Both the position numbers and the translations under genes were made by a program. DNA of 64,000 bases, taken from Paenibacillus sophorae. GTDB taxonomy: Bacteria; Bacillota; Bacilli; Paenibacillales; Paenibacillaceae. Location of the stretch: the NCBI RefSeq assembly GCF_018966525.1, contig NZ_CP076607.1, positions 2,232,001 through 2,296,000 on the forward strand. The letters run 5' to 3'. Below, in pieces: positions 48,304-57,121 of the stretch (positions within the stretch are counted from its first letter, which is position 1; each line of letters begins with the position of its first letter). The notes under the pieces were generated by a model. It was not told where the DNA came from, searched no databases, and saw only the letters and a program-made list of their open reading frames with translations.

Positions 48304-49791
48304 ATGACTAACCACAAATTCGAACGAGCTTCACAGCAAATTCTAGCTGCCGTTGGCGGATCTGAGAACATTATCAGTGCTGCGCATTGCGCGACCCGCC
48401 TTCGGTTGGTGTTAAAAGACGAATCCACTGTCAAGGCAGAAGAACTGTCAAATATTGATCTTGTAAAAGGCCACTTCAGCAATGGAGGACAATATCAGGT
48501 TATTATCGGTGCTGGTACGGTCAATGAAGTGTACCACGCTTTTGTTGAATTAGCAGGTATTAAAGAATCTAGTAAAGATGAGGTTAAAAAAGAAGCCGAC
48601 AATAAAATGAATGTGGTCCAAAGGCTGGTGAAATTGTTGTCCGACGTATTTGTCCCGATTATCCCGGCACTGGTAGCCGCCGGTTTATTGATGGGTATCA
48701 ACAACGTTCTAACATCCAGCGGATTATTTTTCAAAGATAGGTCTTTAGTTGATGTGTACCCGAACATAACCGATCTTGCGAACATGATCAATGTGTTTGC
48801 TAATGCAGCGTTTGTGTTCCTGCCGATATTAATAGGATTCTCCGCAACAAAAATGTTCGGAGGAAACCCTTATTTAGGAGCTGTCATGGGAATGATCATG
48901 GTGCACCCGGATCTTTTAAATGCATATGGATACGGGCAAGCTATTTTGAATAATAAAGTGCCGGTATGGAATGTTTTTGGACTTGAAATTGAAAAAGTGG
49001 GCTATCAAGGAACCGTGTTTCCTGTTTTAGCTGCTTCATTTATCCTGGCGCGAGTCGAGAAAAATTTACGTAAAATCGTTCCGTCTTTTCTTGATAACTT
49101 ATTAACTCCGTTATTAACGGTATTTATCACAAGCTTTCTTACGTTTACTGTAGTTGGCGGTATAATGAGATCTGCCGGGAATCTTTTGGCTGATGGAATG
49201 GTTTGGCTGTATGATACACTTGGTTTCTTTGGTGGAGCAGTTTTTGGATTGATTTTATCTCCTTTGACATTAACGGGTATGCACCATAGTCTTCTTCCGA
49301 TTGACATTCAGTTAATTGCTGCTGGCGGTTCATTTTTACTGGCACTTGTTTCATGCAATAATGTTGCCCAGGGAGGCGCGACATTTGCGGCCATGCTGCT
49401 GACAAAAGACGAAAAAATGAAAAGCATTGCGGTTTCTTCCGGAATTTCCGCCCTGCTTGGCATTACGGAACCCGCGATGTTTGGCGTTAACCTGAAAATG
49501 AAATATCCATTTTATGCCGCTATGATCGGTTCAGCTTTTGGATGTGCCTTTGTAGCATTCAATCACATTTTAAACGCAGCCCCCGGACCTGCTGGACTGA
49601 TCGGGTTTGTCAGTATTCAAGCTGGCAGTGTGCTGAACTTTTTAATTGCCGTCTTGATTTCTTTTGTATCGGGATTTGTAATAACGATCATTTTGTCAAA
49701 ATCAAAAAAACTGAATACAGAATTAAAGCGGGTGAGTAAATCGCTCCCTAATAATGGTAGTTTTATCCAAAATCAAATAAAAACGAATTAA
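48304..49791 (+). CDS. PTS system EIIBC component, trehalose/sucrose family
   Basis: A 495-residue PTS permease. The N-terminal IIB domain carries the phosphorylated Cys29 (AAHCATRLRLVLKDE). The membrane IIC domain (about residues 105-470) contains GMHHSLLPIDIQL and GITEPAMFGVNLKMKYPF, signatures of the glucose/sucrose family including TreP and SacP. No IIA domain is attached, so a general glucose-type EIIA must serve it. ATG 48304 follows AGAGGGATC. With the GH13 upstream it would import and phosphorylate an alpha-linked disaccharide. Confidence 0.93.
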   Translation: MTNHKFERASQQILAAVGGSENIISAAHCATRLRLVLKDESTVKAEELSNIDLVKGHFSNGGQYQVIIGAGTVNEVYHAFVELAGIKESSKDEVKKEADNKMNVVQRLVKLLSDVFVPIIPALVAAGLLMGINNVLTSSGLFFKDRSLVDVYPNITDLANMINVFANAAFVFLPILIGFSATKMFGGNPYLGAVMGMIMVHPDLLNAYGYGQAILNNKVPVWNVFGLEIEKVGYQGTVFPVLAASFILARVEKNLRKIVPSFLDNLLTPLLTVFITSFLTFTVVGGIMRSAGNLLADGMVWLYDTLGFFGGAVFGLILSPLTLTGMHHSLLPIDIQLIAAGGSFLLALVSCNNVAQGGATFAAMLLTKDEKMKSIAVSSGISALLGITEPAMFGVNLKMKYPFYAAMIGSAFGCAFVAFNHILNAAPGPAGLIGFVSIQAGSVLNFLIAVLISFVSGFVITIILSKSKKLNTELKRVSKSLPNNGSFIQNQIKTN

Positions 49792-49816
49792 TAGGCTCGT
49801 TTTATCAGATTGACCA

Positions 49817-49849
49817 GAAACCTGCGTCTTTTAGATGCAGGGTTTCTTG
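49817..49849 (+). terminator. terminator after the PTS gene
   Basis: GAAACCTGC and GCAGGGTTTC pair with one bulge, followed by a T-rich TTTCTTGTT. Confidence 0.7.
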
Positions 49850-49881
49850 TTCAGTACTACCGGTTAAGAACAAAGTATAAT

Positions 49882-49902
49882 AAAGGGGGTTATCCCCCTT
49901 TT
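49882..49902. terminator. second terminator-like hairpin
   Basis: AAAGGGGG and CCCCCTTT flank a TTAT loop, with a T-run after it. It stands between two other hairpins. Confidence 0.7.
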
Positions 49903-49908
49903 CCCCTC

Positions 49909-49935
49909 AGCAGGCAGATGATGCCTGCTTTTTTT
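49909..49935 (+). terminator. third terminator, next to the ORF-less intron
   Basis: AGCAGGCA and TGCCTGCT form a stem followed by a run of seven T residues. The intron begins eight bases later, the same arrangement as at 31676-31714. Confidence 0.85.
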
Positions 49936-49943
49936 GCGTCGTT

Positions 49944-50393
49944 GTGCCCAGTTAAGCACGCATTTTCTAGCTGGTGAAAGCCCGGTCGCGGGAGTGGCCA
50001 AGCCCCCATGTAGCTCGGATGCCTGCGTATGGCGAAAGCAGTGCGTAGACGACAAAAGTACCTGTCAGAGACAGGGCGAGCGACAAGCCAGGCCGCAACA
50101 TAAAGTGAATCCTGCCGCGTCGTCAAAAAGGCCTCGCAAGAGGGGAAAGAGGAAGCCGAGTCTTGGGCGTATGGACGAAGGCAATGGAAGCTGCTGGGTA
50201 CTTGGAGCGGCAGCGAAGAATCCTCCGGCGTAAGGGGAACGGCATGGTTTGAAAGAAAGTGCAGTGATACTTAAGAGACCCGCTATTGTAATCTGCATGC
50301 CGATGAATGACGAACATCGGAAAGCCGTATGAGGGAAAACCTCAAGTACGGTTTGATGAGGAGGGGCTGGGCTATTACCAGCCCTTTACTCTA
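49944..50393 (+). ncRNA. ORF-less group II intron ribozyme
   Basis: About 450 bases with a group II 5' end (GTGCCCAG) and, near the 3' end, domain V (AGCCGTATGAGG, GAAAA loop, CCTCAAGTACGGTTT) and domain VI (GGGGCTGGGCTATTACCAGC, then CCTTTACTCTAG). There is no reverse transcriptase frame. GACGAC at 50048-50053 could be EBS1, pairing with GTCGTT just before the 5' end. Domain V has an AGC triad, unlike the class C intron at 31714. The exact 3' end is uncertain. Confidence 0.75.
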
Positions 50394-50430
50394 GTTTACC
50401 TGCCCCAAGGTCAAAAAAATACACATCAAC

Positions 50431-50475
50431 CGGTATGAGAGCTATACCGTATTTTGGACCGCCGGTTGCTATAAT
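50431..50475 (+). promoter_or_regulatory. promoter region of the FAD oxidoreductase operon
   Basis: A consensus -10 TATAAT lies at 50470-50475 but no good -35 is seen at the right distance. A 19-base inverted repeat (CGGTAT, 7 bases, ATACCG; 50431-50449) sits where an activator could bind, so control by the YesN-like regulator at 57096 is plausible. Confidence 0.45.
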
Positions 50476-50538
50476 GGGGTCGAGTAAAAGCGGCGGACCG
50501 CGCGCTAAGCGGGAATCCGCCGGGAAAGCGAGGCTCGT

Positions 50539-51906
50539 ATGGATAGCTACAGAATGAAGAGCAGGGAAATCCCGCTGAATACTTCCTATGAGGTGATCGT
50601 CGTCGGGGGCGGACCGGCGGGCTGCACCGCCGCGGCATCGGCCGCGCGGGAAGGGGCGAAGACACTGCTGATCGAGGCCACCGGAAATCTCGGCGGGATG
50701 GGAACGTCGGGGCTGGTCCCGGCATGGTGCCCGTTCTCGGATAAGGAGAAAATGGTCTACCGCGGGCTGGCGGGGAAGGTGTTCGAGACGCTGAAGGCAC
50801 AAATGCCCCATGTGAAGCCGGAGGCGCTGGACTGGGTGCCGATCGAGCCGGAAAAGCTGAAGGTTGTCTATGACGAACTAGTGACGGAGGCCGGCGCCGA
50901 TGTGCTGTTCCTGACGTCGCTGGCCGAGGTGGAGACGGACGGGCAGGGGAACGTGACGGCGATTGTCGCCTTGAACAAGGGCGGGCTGCAGGCGTTCCGG
51001 GCACCGGTGTATATCGATTGCACGGGTGACGGGGATGTCGCTGCCTGGGCAGGGGCGGAGTACCGGAAAGGCGACAGCGCCACCGGCGATCTCCAGCCTG
51101 CAACTCACTGCTTCATCCTTGGCAATGTAGACGAATACGCTTATCTGAACGGGCCGCTTCTCCATAAAGAGAACCCGCGAAGCCCGATCCATGAAGCGGT
51201 GGCCTCGGGCCGATACCCGGACGTACCGGACACGCATCTCTGCAACAATCAGATCGCGCCGCGCGCCGTCGGCTTCAACGCCGGCCATCTGTGGCAGGTG
51301 GACAATACGGATGCCCATTCCGTATCCAAGGCGCTGATCCGGGGGCGGAAAATGGCCGCCGCCTACCGCGACATGCTGGCTGAGATCCAGCCGGCCTCCT
51401 TCGCGGGCGCCTATGTCGCCAGCACCGGCACGCTGATGGGCACACGCGAATCGCGGCGGATCATCGGGGATTACGTGCTGACGGTGGATGACTATGTCTC
51501 CCGCCGGAGCTTCGAGGATGAGATCTGCCGCAACAGTTATTTTATCGATGTGCACGGCACCGAGAAGGAGGAGAAGAGCGAGGGGGTCTCGGCGCAGACG
51601 ATTACGCTGTACGGGCCGGGCGAATCGCACGGCATTCCCTACCGCTGCCTGACGCCGCGCGGTCTGCGCAATGTGCTGGTGGCCGGGCGGTCCATTTCCT
51701 GCGAGCGCCGGGTGCTCGGCAGCGTCCGCGTCATGCCGGTCTGTCTCGCGATGGGTGAAGCCGCCGGATTGGCCGCGGCGCTCGCCGCCTTGGCGGACGG
51801 TGATGTGCATGCGGTCGATGTCGCAAGGCTGCGGGGCCGTCTGCGGGAAGAAGGGGCCTATCTGCCGGTAATGTCTGCCGCCGCGAACAGGGGAGATGTG
51901 AGATGA
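50539..51906 (+). CDS. FAD-dependent oxidoreductase (FAD_oxidored family)
   Basis: A 455-residue flavoprotein with the FAD-binding motif VIVVGGGPAGCTAAASAAREGAKTLLIEA close to the N-terminus and NLGGMGTSGLVPAW, a pattern of the FAD-dependent dehydrogenase/reductase family found in carbohydrate clusters. A late segment, GLRNVLVAGRSISCERRVLGSVRVMPVCLAMGEAAG, completes the FAD site. It precedes an ABC importer and overlaps its first permease by four bases. The substrate is unknown; sugar or sugar-acid oxidation is possible. Confidence 0.88.
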   Translation: MDSYRMKSREIPLNTSYEVIVVGGGPAGCTAAASAAREGAKTLLIEATGNLGGMGTSGLVPAWCPFSDKEKMVYRGLAGKVFETLKAQMPHVKPEALDWVPIEPEKLKVVYDELVTEAGADVLFLTSLAEVETDGQGNVTAIVALNKGGLQAFRAPVYIDCTGDGDVAAWAGAEYRKGDSATGDLQPATHCFILGNVDEYAYLNGPLLHKENPRSPIHEAVASGRYPDVPDTHLCNNQIAPRAVGFNAGHLWQVDNTDAHSVSKALIRGRKMAAAYRDMLAEIQPASFAGAYVASTGTLMGTRESRRIIGDYVLTVDDYVSRRSFEDEICRNSYFIDVHGTEKEEKSEGVSAQTITLYGPGESHGIPYRCLTPRGLRNVLVAGRSISCERRVLGSVRVMPVCLAMGEAAGLAAALAALADGDVHAVDVARLRGRLREEGAYLPVMSAAANRGDVR

Positions 51907-52844
51907 GCCAACATGCAACCGTACAGAAGCAGCTGGCGGCCAGAGAGAAGAAGACTTACTGGACGCGCCGGCGGCGCGAACAACTGGCCGGCTGGCTGTT
52001 CATCGCGCCTGAGGTGATCGGCATGCTCGTCCTCGCTGTGTTTCCGCTCATTTTCAGCTTAGGCCTCAGTCTGACCGAGTGGAACCTGGTCGGCGGCCTG
52101 TCCGCCATCAAGTTTATCGGACTTGATAATTTTGCCGAGCTGTTCCGGGACGACCGGTTCCTTCAGGCGCTGAAGAACAACATCGGCTTCACCGTCGGCA
52201 CCGTGCCGGTCACGATGCTGCTCGGCGTCGTCTTTGCCGCGATCATTCACAAGAAATTGTACTTCAAGAATTATTTCAAGGTGGCGTTCTTCGTTCCCTA
52301 TATTTGTTCGACGGTCGCGATTGCCGCGGTGTGGTCGGCGCTCTATCATCCATCCAAGGGACCGCTTAACCAGCTGTTGATCCAGCTTGGCGCCTCTGAT
52401 CCGCCGCGCTGGCTGGTTGACACAAGCTGGTCGCTCGTCGCAATCATGGTGATTTATATCTGGCAGCTGCTCGGCTACCAGATCATCATTTTTATGGCGG
52501 GGATGACCAATATCCCGGATGAGCTCTACGAGGCCGCGACGATCGACGGCGCGACCGGCATCCAGCAGTTTCGGCGGATCACGCTGCCGCTGCTTGGGCC
52601 GACGACTTTTTTTCTGGCGATTACCAGCATCATCTCTTCGTTCAAGGTATTTGACATGATCAAGTTCCTTACCAATGGGGGACCCAATTATTCCAGCACG
52701 GTCATTGTATACCAGATTTACGAAGAAGGATTTCAGCATTTCCGGATGGGCTACGCTTCCGCTATGTCCTGGATATTGTTCCTGATCATTATGCTCGTGA
52801 CTTCGCTGACCTGGATCACCCAGAGCCGGAAGGTTCATTATTAA
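51903..52844 (+). CDS. ABC transporter permease, MalF/UgpA type
   Basis: A 313-residue permease. After a charged N-terminus of about 30 residues come six membrane segments and the EAA loop (EAATIDGATGIQQFRRITLP, about residues 212-231). It overlaps the oxidoreductase stop by ATGA, so it is translationally coupled to it, and is followed 21 bases later by its partner. Confidence 0.93.
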   Translation: MSQHATVQKQLAAREKKTYWTRRRREQLAGWLFIAPEVIGMLVLAVFPLIFSLGLSLTEWNLVGGLSAIKFIGLDNFAELFRDDRFLQALKNNIGFTVGTVPVTMLLGVVFAAIIHKKLYFKNYFKVAFFVPYICSTVAIAAVWSALYHPSKGPLNQLLIQLGASDPPRWLVDTSWSLVAIMVIYIWQLLGYQIIIFMAGMTNIPDELYEAATIDGATGIQQFRRITLPLLGPTTFFLAITSIISSFKVFDMIKFLTNGGPNYSSTVIVYQIYEEGFQHFRMGYASAMSWILFLIIMLVTSLTWITQSRKVHY

Positions 52845-52865
52845 TGTAGAAAGGACTTCGCGCAA

Positions 52866-53702
52866 ATGACGATACGAAAAATCAAGCTTGGGCCTATCGT
52901 ACTGACGGTGCTGTTCGGCGCGCTCTCGCTCTTCTTCCTGCTGCCGCTGGCCTGGATGATGTCTGCAGCCGCCAAGACGGAGAAAGAGGTCTGGACGTTT
53001 CCGATTCAGTGGATTCCCGAGGATTGGCATTTTGCCGAAAATTTCAGGACCGTCTGGATGGGGGACGTCTCCTTCGGCCTCTTCTATATGAACTCGATCA
53101 AAATCGCCCTGATCTCCACGCTGGCTACGCTCATCGTCTCCGCCATGGCCGGCTATGCGCTGTCCAAGCTCGAATTTACGGGGAAGGGCCTCATCTTCAG
53201 CGCGATGATGGCCTTCATGATGATCCCGGAGCAGGCGACGCTCGTTCCCCGCTATATCATGATCAAAGAAATGGGCCTGTACGATACACATGCCGCGCTG
53301 ATTCTGATGGGCATGTTCTCCAGTTATTTCACCTTTTTGCTGCGGCAGTTCATGATCGGGGTGCACAATGATCTGCTGGAGGCGGCCGAGTTGGACGGCG
53401 CCGGGTTCTTCCGCATCTTCTGGAGCGTCATGCTGCCATTGAGCCGTCCCATTCTGGCCACCGTCGGCATCATCAAGTTCATTTGGACCTGGAATGACTA
53501 CCAGGGGCCGTTGATCATGCTGAATTCGACCAATCTGTATACGATTCCGCTCGGCATGCAGTTTTTCAAGGAGGAGTTCGGAACTACGATTTCGGTGATG
53601 ATGATGGCTTCGCTCGCGGCCATTATCCCGCTGCTCGTGCTTTTCCTGGTACTACAGAAGCAGGTGATCCAGGGTATTTCCATCGGCGGGGTCAAGGGAT
53701 GA
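52866..53702 (+). CDS. ABC transporter permease, MalG/UgpE type
   Basis: A 278-residue permease with six membrane segments, the EAA loop (EAAELDGAGFFRIFWSVMLP) and the C-terminus GISIGGVKG. AGAAAGGAC precedes the ATG. The binding-protein gene follows after 139 bases with its own -10 box. Confidence 0.93.
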   Translation: MTIRKIKLGPIVLTVLFGALSLFFLLPLAWMMSAAAKTEKEVWTFPIQWIPEDWHFAENFRTVWMGDVSFGLFYMNSIKIALISTLATLIVSAMAGYALSKLEFTGKGLIFSAMMAFMMIPEQATLVPRYIMIKEMGLYDTHAALILMGMFSSYFTFLLRQFMIGVHNDLLEAAELDGAGFFRIFWSVMLPLSRPILATVGIIKFIWTWNDYQGPLIMLNSTNLYTIPLGMQFFKEEFGTTISVMMMASLAAIIPLLVLFLVLQKQVIQGISIGGVKG

Positions 53703-53711
53703 GCGAAGGGG

Positions 53712-53724
53712 CCCGCCTAGCGGG
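53712..53724 (+). other. short GC hairpin after the permease genes
   Basis: CCCGC and GCGGG pair around CTA. No T-run follows, so it is more likely an mRNA-end hairpin than a full terminator. Confidence 0.4.
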
Positions 53725-53801
53725 ACTTTCGCCGCAGCAAAGTCAAAAATATCTACACCCGCACCACAAGACTATACACGGTACGTACGGCCGCGGGGTA
53801 G

Positions 53802-53807
53802 TATAAT
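53802..53807 (+). promoter_or_regulatory. -10 box ahead of the binding-protein gene
   Basis: TATAAT lies 35 bases before the ATG at 53842. No clear -35 is present at 17 bp, which fits activator-dependent expression of the binding protein separate from the permeases. Confidence 0.5.
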
Positions 53808-53841
53808 CAGATTGCATCAATGAAATGAAGGGGGAAATGGT

Positions 53842-55200
53842 ATGAAGAAGCCTGCATTATGGTTGGCCTCCCTGCTGCTGACGTTCTCGGTTACCGCATG
53901 TTCCGGGGGAGGGAACACTCCGGCCGCAAGCGACAAAGGGGCTGCCGCCGATCCGGCCGCGACAAGCCAGGCGAACACACCCGCGGAGAAAGAAAAGATC
54001 AAATTTTACACCTTTAAGTCCAATAAACCGGAGGAGCCGGCGTATCAGGCGGTTCAAGCCTACAACCAGTCGCAGGACCAAGTAGAGGTGGAATATATTT
54101 CGCTTGTCCAGAACAGCGACAGCACGGAGTTCCTGAAGAAGCTGGATGTTCTCGTTGCCGGCGGAGAAGTTGTAGACGCTTTCATGACCGGGAATGAGGA
54201 AGAATTGATGGAGAGAGCTTCGCGTGGAGTTGTGGAACCGCTTAACTCGTATTTTGAGGCAGAGGGTGTCAAGCCGGAGGATGAATATTTCAAGGTGCTC
54301 AAGCTGGATGGCAAAATCTACGGGCTGATGGGCTCTGCCACACAGTGGTTTACGGTCTTCAACAAGAAGTATCTGGATGAGGCCGGACTTTCGCTTCCGG
54401 AAATGGGCTGGACTTGGGACGACTTCCGCGATTACGCCAAAAAGCTCACGACCCCGGATCATTTCGGAACCTATTTCCACACCTGGGGCGAATATGCGAA
54501 CATCATCGCGTACACCGAGCATCCGAATCCGCAGCTAAGCGCCGACCTGAAGCCGATCTTTGAGGACCCCTCCTTCCGTTATTTCTTCAACCTCCGCCGC
54601 GCCATGGAGAAGGAAGACAAGAGCGCCGAGCCTTATGCGGATGTGCTGGCCTCGAACTATCATGTGCTGCAGCAGTTTTTTGCCGGCAAAGCCAGCATGC
54701 TGGCCGTTCCAAGCTACGCGGTCCGGGCGGGCCTCAACCTGGAGAAATTCCCCCATGATTTTCAGATGGTGTACGCACCGCTGCCGCGTTCCGTGAACGC
54801 AACCGATGTAGGGATGACGAACATTTCCGGCGGTGGCCTGGCGATCGGCGCCAAGTCGGAGCACAAGCAGGCGGCATACGATTTTATCCGCTGGATGACT
54901 AAGGAATCCTATAAGTACACGCAGGAAATTCCGGCGCTGAAAAATGTCGACGGCAAGGCGCTGCTGGAACAATTTTTCAGCGGGAACAAAAACTTGATCG
55001 ATACCGACTCGCTCGCCAAAACCTTGTTCGACAGCCGCAACAAAATGCCGGAAGGCACCTTCACCGTTCCCTACGGCAGCCAGCTCAAGACGATTGTTGA
55101 AAATTCCTTCGCCAGCTATATGCTGGACAATCGCAAGTTCGATGATGTTAAGGCGGAAATGACGGCCGAAGTCGAAAAGGTAGTGGCCGCCAACCGGTAA
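53842..55200 (+). CDS. extracellular sugar-binding lipoprotein
   Basis: A 452-residue binding protein with a signal peptide ending in FSVTAC, a Gly/Ala/Asn linker and a mature part with IYGLMGSATQWFTVFNKKYLDEAG (about residues 154-177) and GWTWDDFRDYAKKL. It pairs with the permeases at 51903-53702. It lies just before the YesM/YesN pair, which often control such importers in paenibacilli. AAGGGGGAA precedes the ATG. Ligand unknown; a plant-wall oligosaccharide is a guess from the beta-helix protein downstream. Confidence 0.92.
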   Translation: MKKPALWLASLLLTFSVTACSGGGNTPAASDKGAAADPAATSQANTPAEKEKIKFYTFKSNKPEEPAYQAVQAYNQSQDQVEVEYISLVQNSDSTEFLKKLDVLVAGGEVVDAFMTGNEEELMERASRGVVEPLNSYFEAEGVKPEDEYFKVLKLDGKIYGLMGSATQWFTVFNKKYLDEAGLSLPEMGWTWDDFRDYAKKLTTPDHFGTYFHTWGEYANIIAYTEHPNPQLSADLKPIFEDPSFRYFFNLRRAMEKEDKSAEPYADVLASNYHVLQQFFAGKASMLAVPSYAVRAGLNLEKFPHDFQMVYAPLPRSVNATDVGMTNISGGGLAIGAKSEHKQAAYDFIRWMTKESYKYTQEIPALKNVDGKALLEQFFSGNKNLIDTDSLAKTLFDSRNKMPEGTFTVPYGSQLKTIVENSFASYMLDNRKFDDVKAEMTAEVEKVVAANR

Positions 55201-55230
55201 ACGGCCGTATATAGATAAGCTGCCTTGTTC

Positions 55231-55286
55231 CCCGCAAAGTAATCGCATGGAAGCTTCGAAGGTGCCATGAGGCATTATTTTGCGGG
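55231..55286 (+). other. long imperfect hairpin between binding-protein and kinase genes
   Basis: CCCGCAAAGTAAT pairs with ATTATTTTGCGGG (one mismatch), and inside it CATGG pairs with CCATG, giving a stem-loop of 56 bases. The sequence GATTTT after it is a weak T-run, so it may be a terminator or an mRNA structure. Confidence 0.6.
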
Positions 55287-55372
55287 ACGATTTTAACCGG
55301 AATGTCATACAGGCGCACAATAAGGGTTTATAATGGCAGTATAACGATACTTTGGGAGAAGGATGACCCGTT

Positions 55373-57121
55373 ATGCAATGGATGAGCCGTTTCTCCTATC
55401 ATCGAAGGCTGCAGTTCTCATTCCTGGCCCTGATTCTGCTGCCTTTTGCCGCCGTGACCTTCTGGTCTTACCAATCCGTACGGCAGAACGTAAGCGACAA
55501 GATCCTACGCACCAACGAAGAGACGATCACCGTCATCGCCAATCAGATCGAAAAAACGATCGACAGCATCTCCTTCGCATCGCTCTATCTCTCCGAAACC
55601 TATGATCCCGAAGTCCTGAACAGTCTGCGCTACTTAACGAACGCCGAGAGCTTCGGTGATTATAAGTCCTACATCCATCAGGCCAAATTGAAATCGATAG
55701 GCGGTATCCTCACGATCCAGGCGCTCGACGCGGACCTGGAGATTATGATCGTCAACCGGAACAACCGGATTATCATGGGCAACCTGGACCGCCCTGTCTT
55801 CTCGAAAGTGCCGGACCGTTTCCTGCAGGAGAGCGGCAGGCTGAACCCGAGAGAAGAGACAGTACTTCAGTGGTTTCCCTACCGGGAAAGCGACTCTGTC
55901 CCTGAGTACTACTATGCCGCCCGTTTCATCTTCGATCCGCGTAATCATGAGAAGCTGGGCACCCTGTTCATCGGTATTCCCCGGCATTATTTCGAGAATC
56001 TGCTGGATACGGGCAACGCTTCCGTCGTCATGTCGCTGGTCGATTCGGCGGGGGAGACGATCGCCGTACGCCGGGGAGGCGAGGCGGTGGACCGGAAGAA
56101 GCCGCTGCGGAGCGAGGTGCAGATCGCAAGAACCGGCTGGCTGCTGTCGATTGAGCTTCCCCGCAGCTCGATCGACAGCCATATCAACCGGGAGTTTTTC
56201 GTGTCCATCTCGGTGTTCGGCGTGTTTTTTCTAGCCTTTCTGGTGCTGTCCATGTTCTGGGCAGGGTATATAAACAAGCCGATCAGTCTGCTGCGCGCCA
56301 GCGTCAAGCAGTATGTCGGCGGCAACCGGGGCGTGCGGATTCCGGTCAAGGGCAAGGACGAGGTGGCGATGCTGTCGGCTGCTTTTAACCAGATGCTGGA
56401 GGATATCAACCAGCTTCTGCATCAGGTGGAAAGCGAGCAGGAAGAGAAGCGGAGACTTGAGCTTCGGGCGCTGTCGGCGCAGATCCGGCCGCATTTTCTG
56501 CTCAACACGCTGAATTCGATCAAGGTCAATCTGCTGATGGCCGGCGATACCACCCACGGGGCGATGATCGACGCGCTGATGAAGCTGCAGCGGGCCTACG
56601 TCCATGCCGATCAGCCGCTGCAGCTTGCCGAAGAGTGTGCCATCCTTGGCAGCTATGTGCAGGTGATGCAGATCCGCAACCGGCTGGACATCGCCTTTCA
56701 CTATCGGCTGGAGCCGGGAACGGAAGAGCTGGAGCTGCCGAGGCTGCTGCTGCAGCCCGTCGTCGAGAACGCGATCGGCCACGGCTTCTCGGCCCGTCCC
56801 GATCATCCTCGCATCGAGCTGGAATCACGCCTGAACGGCGGCATGCTCGAAATCGCGATCTCCGACAACGGCCGGGGAATGCCTGAAGAGGCGATCAAGC
56901 GGCTGGGCCGCCTCCTGTCGGGCGCGGAGCCCGAGCTGCCGCAGCCGGAGAAGGGTGTGGGGCTGATCAACACGGCGCGGCGGCTGCAGGTGCTGTACGG
57001 CTACCGGTCGCGGCTGACGGCGGCCGCGAACCCGGACGGCGGCATGATCTTTACATTCTATATTCCGGTGACGGGCGGCAAGGAGGTTTCTTCGCATGAT
57101 GACGGTCATGTTGATCGATGA
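55373..57121 (+). CDS. YesM-like sensor histidine kinase
   Basis: A 582-residue membrane kinase of the LytS/YesM group: an N-terminal membrane segment (about residues 12-35), a large extracytoplasmic sensor, a second membrane segment (about 282-305), a HAMP linker (INKPISLLRASVKQYVGGNRGVRIP), the phosphorylated His374 (AQIRPHFLLNTLNSIK), and an ATPase domain (LLQPVVENAIGHGF; GVGLINTARRLQ). GGGAGAAGGA precedes the ATG. It overlaps the regulator gene by 26 bases. It should sense sugar binding outside the cell. Confidence 0.93.
   Translation: MQWMSRFSYHRRLQFSFLALILLPFAAVTFWSYQSVRQNVSDKILRTNEETITVIANQIEKTIDSISFASLYLSETYDPEVLNSLRYLTNAESFGDYKSYIHQAKLKSIGGILTIQALDADLEIMIVNRNNRIIMGNLDRPVFSKVPDRFLQESGRLNPREETVLQWFPYRESDSVPEYYYAARFIFDPRNHEKLGTLFIGIPRHYFENLLDTGNASVVMSLVDSAGETIAVRRGGEAVDRKKPLRSEVQIARTGWLLSIELPRSSIDSHINREFFVSISVFGVFFLAFLVLSMFWAGYINKPISLLRASVKQYVGGNRGVRIPVKGKDEVAMLSAAFNQMLEDINQLLHQVESEQEEKRRLELRALSAQIRPHFLLNTLNSIKVNLLMAGDTTHGAMIDALMKLQRAYVHADQPLQLAEECAILGSYVQVMQIRNRLDIAFHYRLEPGTEELELPRLLLQPVVENAIGHGFSARPDHPRIELESRLNGGMLEIAISDNGRGMPEEAIKRLGRLLSGAEPELPQPEKGVGLINTARRLQVLYGYRSRLTAAANPDGGMIFTFYIPVTGGKEVSSHDDGHVDR

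Noticed and set aside
52059..53366. 435-codon minus-strand open frame opposite the permease genes
   Set aside because: The plus strand encodes two clear permeases; the antisense product is a low-complexity His/Asp/Arg-rich string typical of shadow frames in GC-rich DNA.
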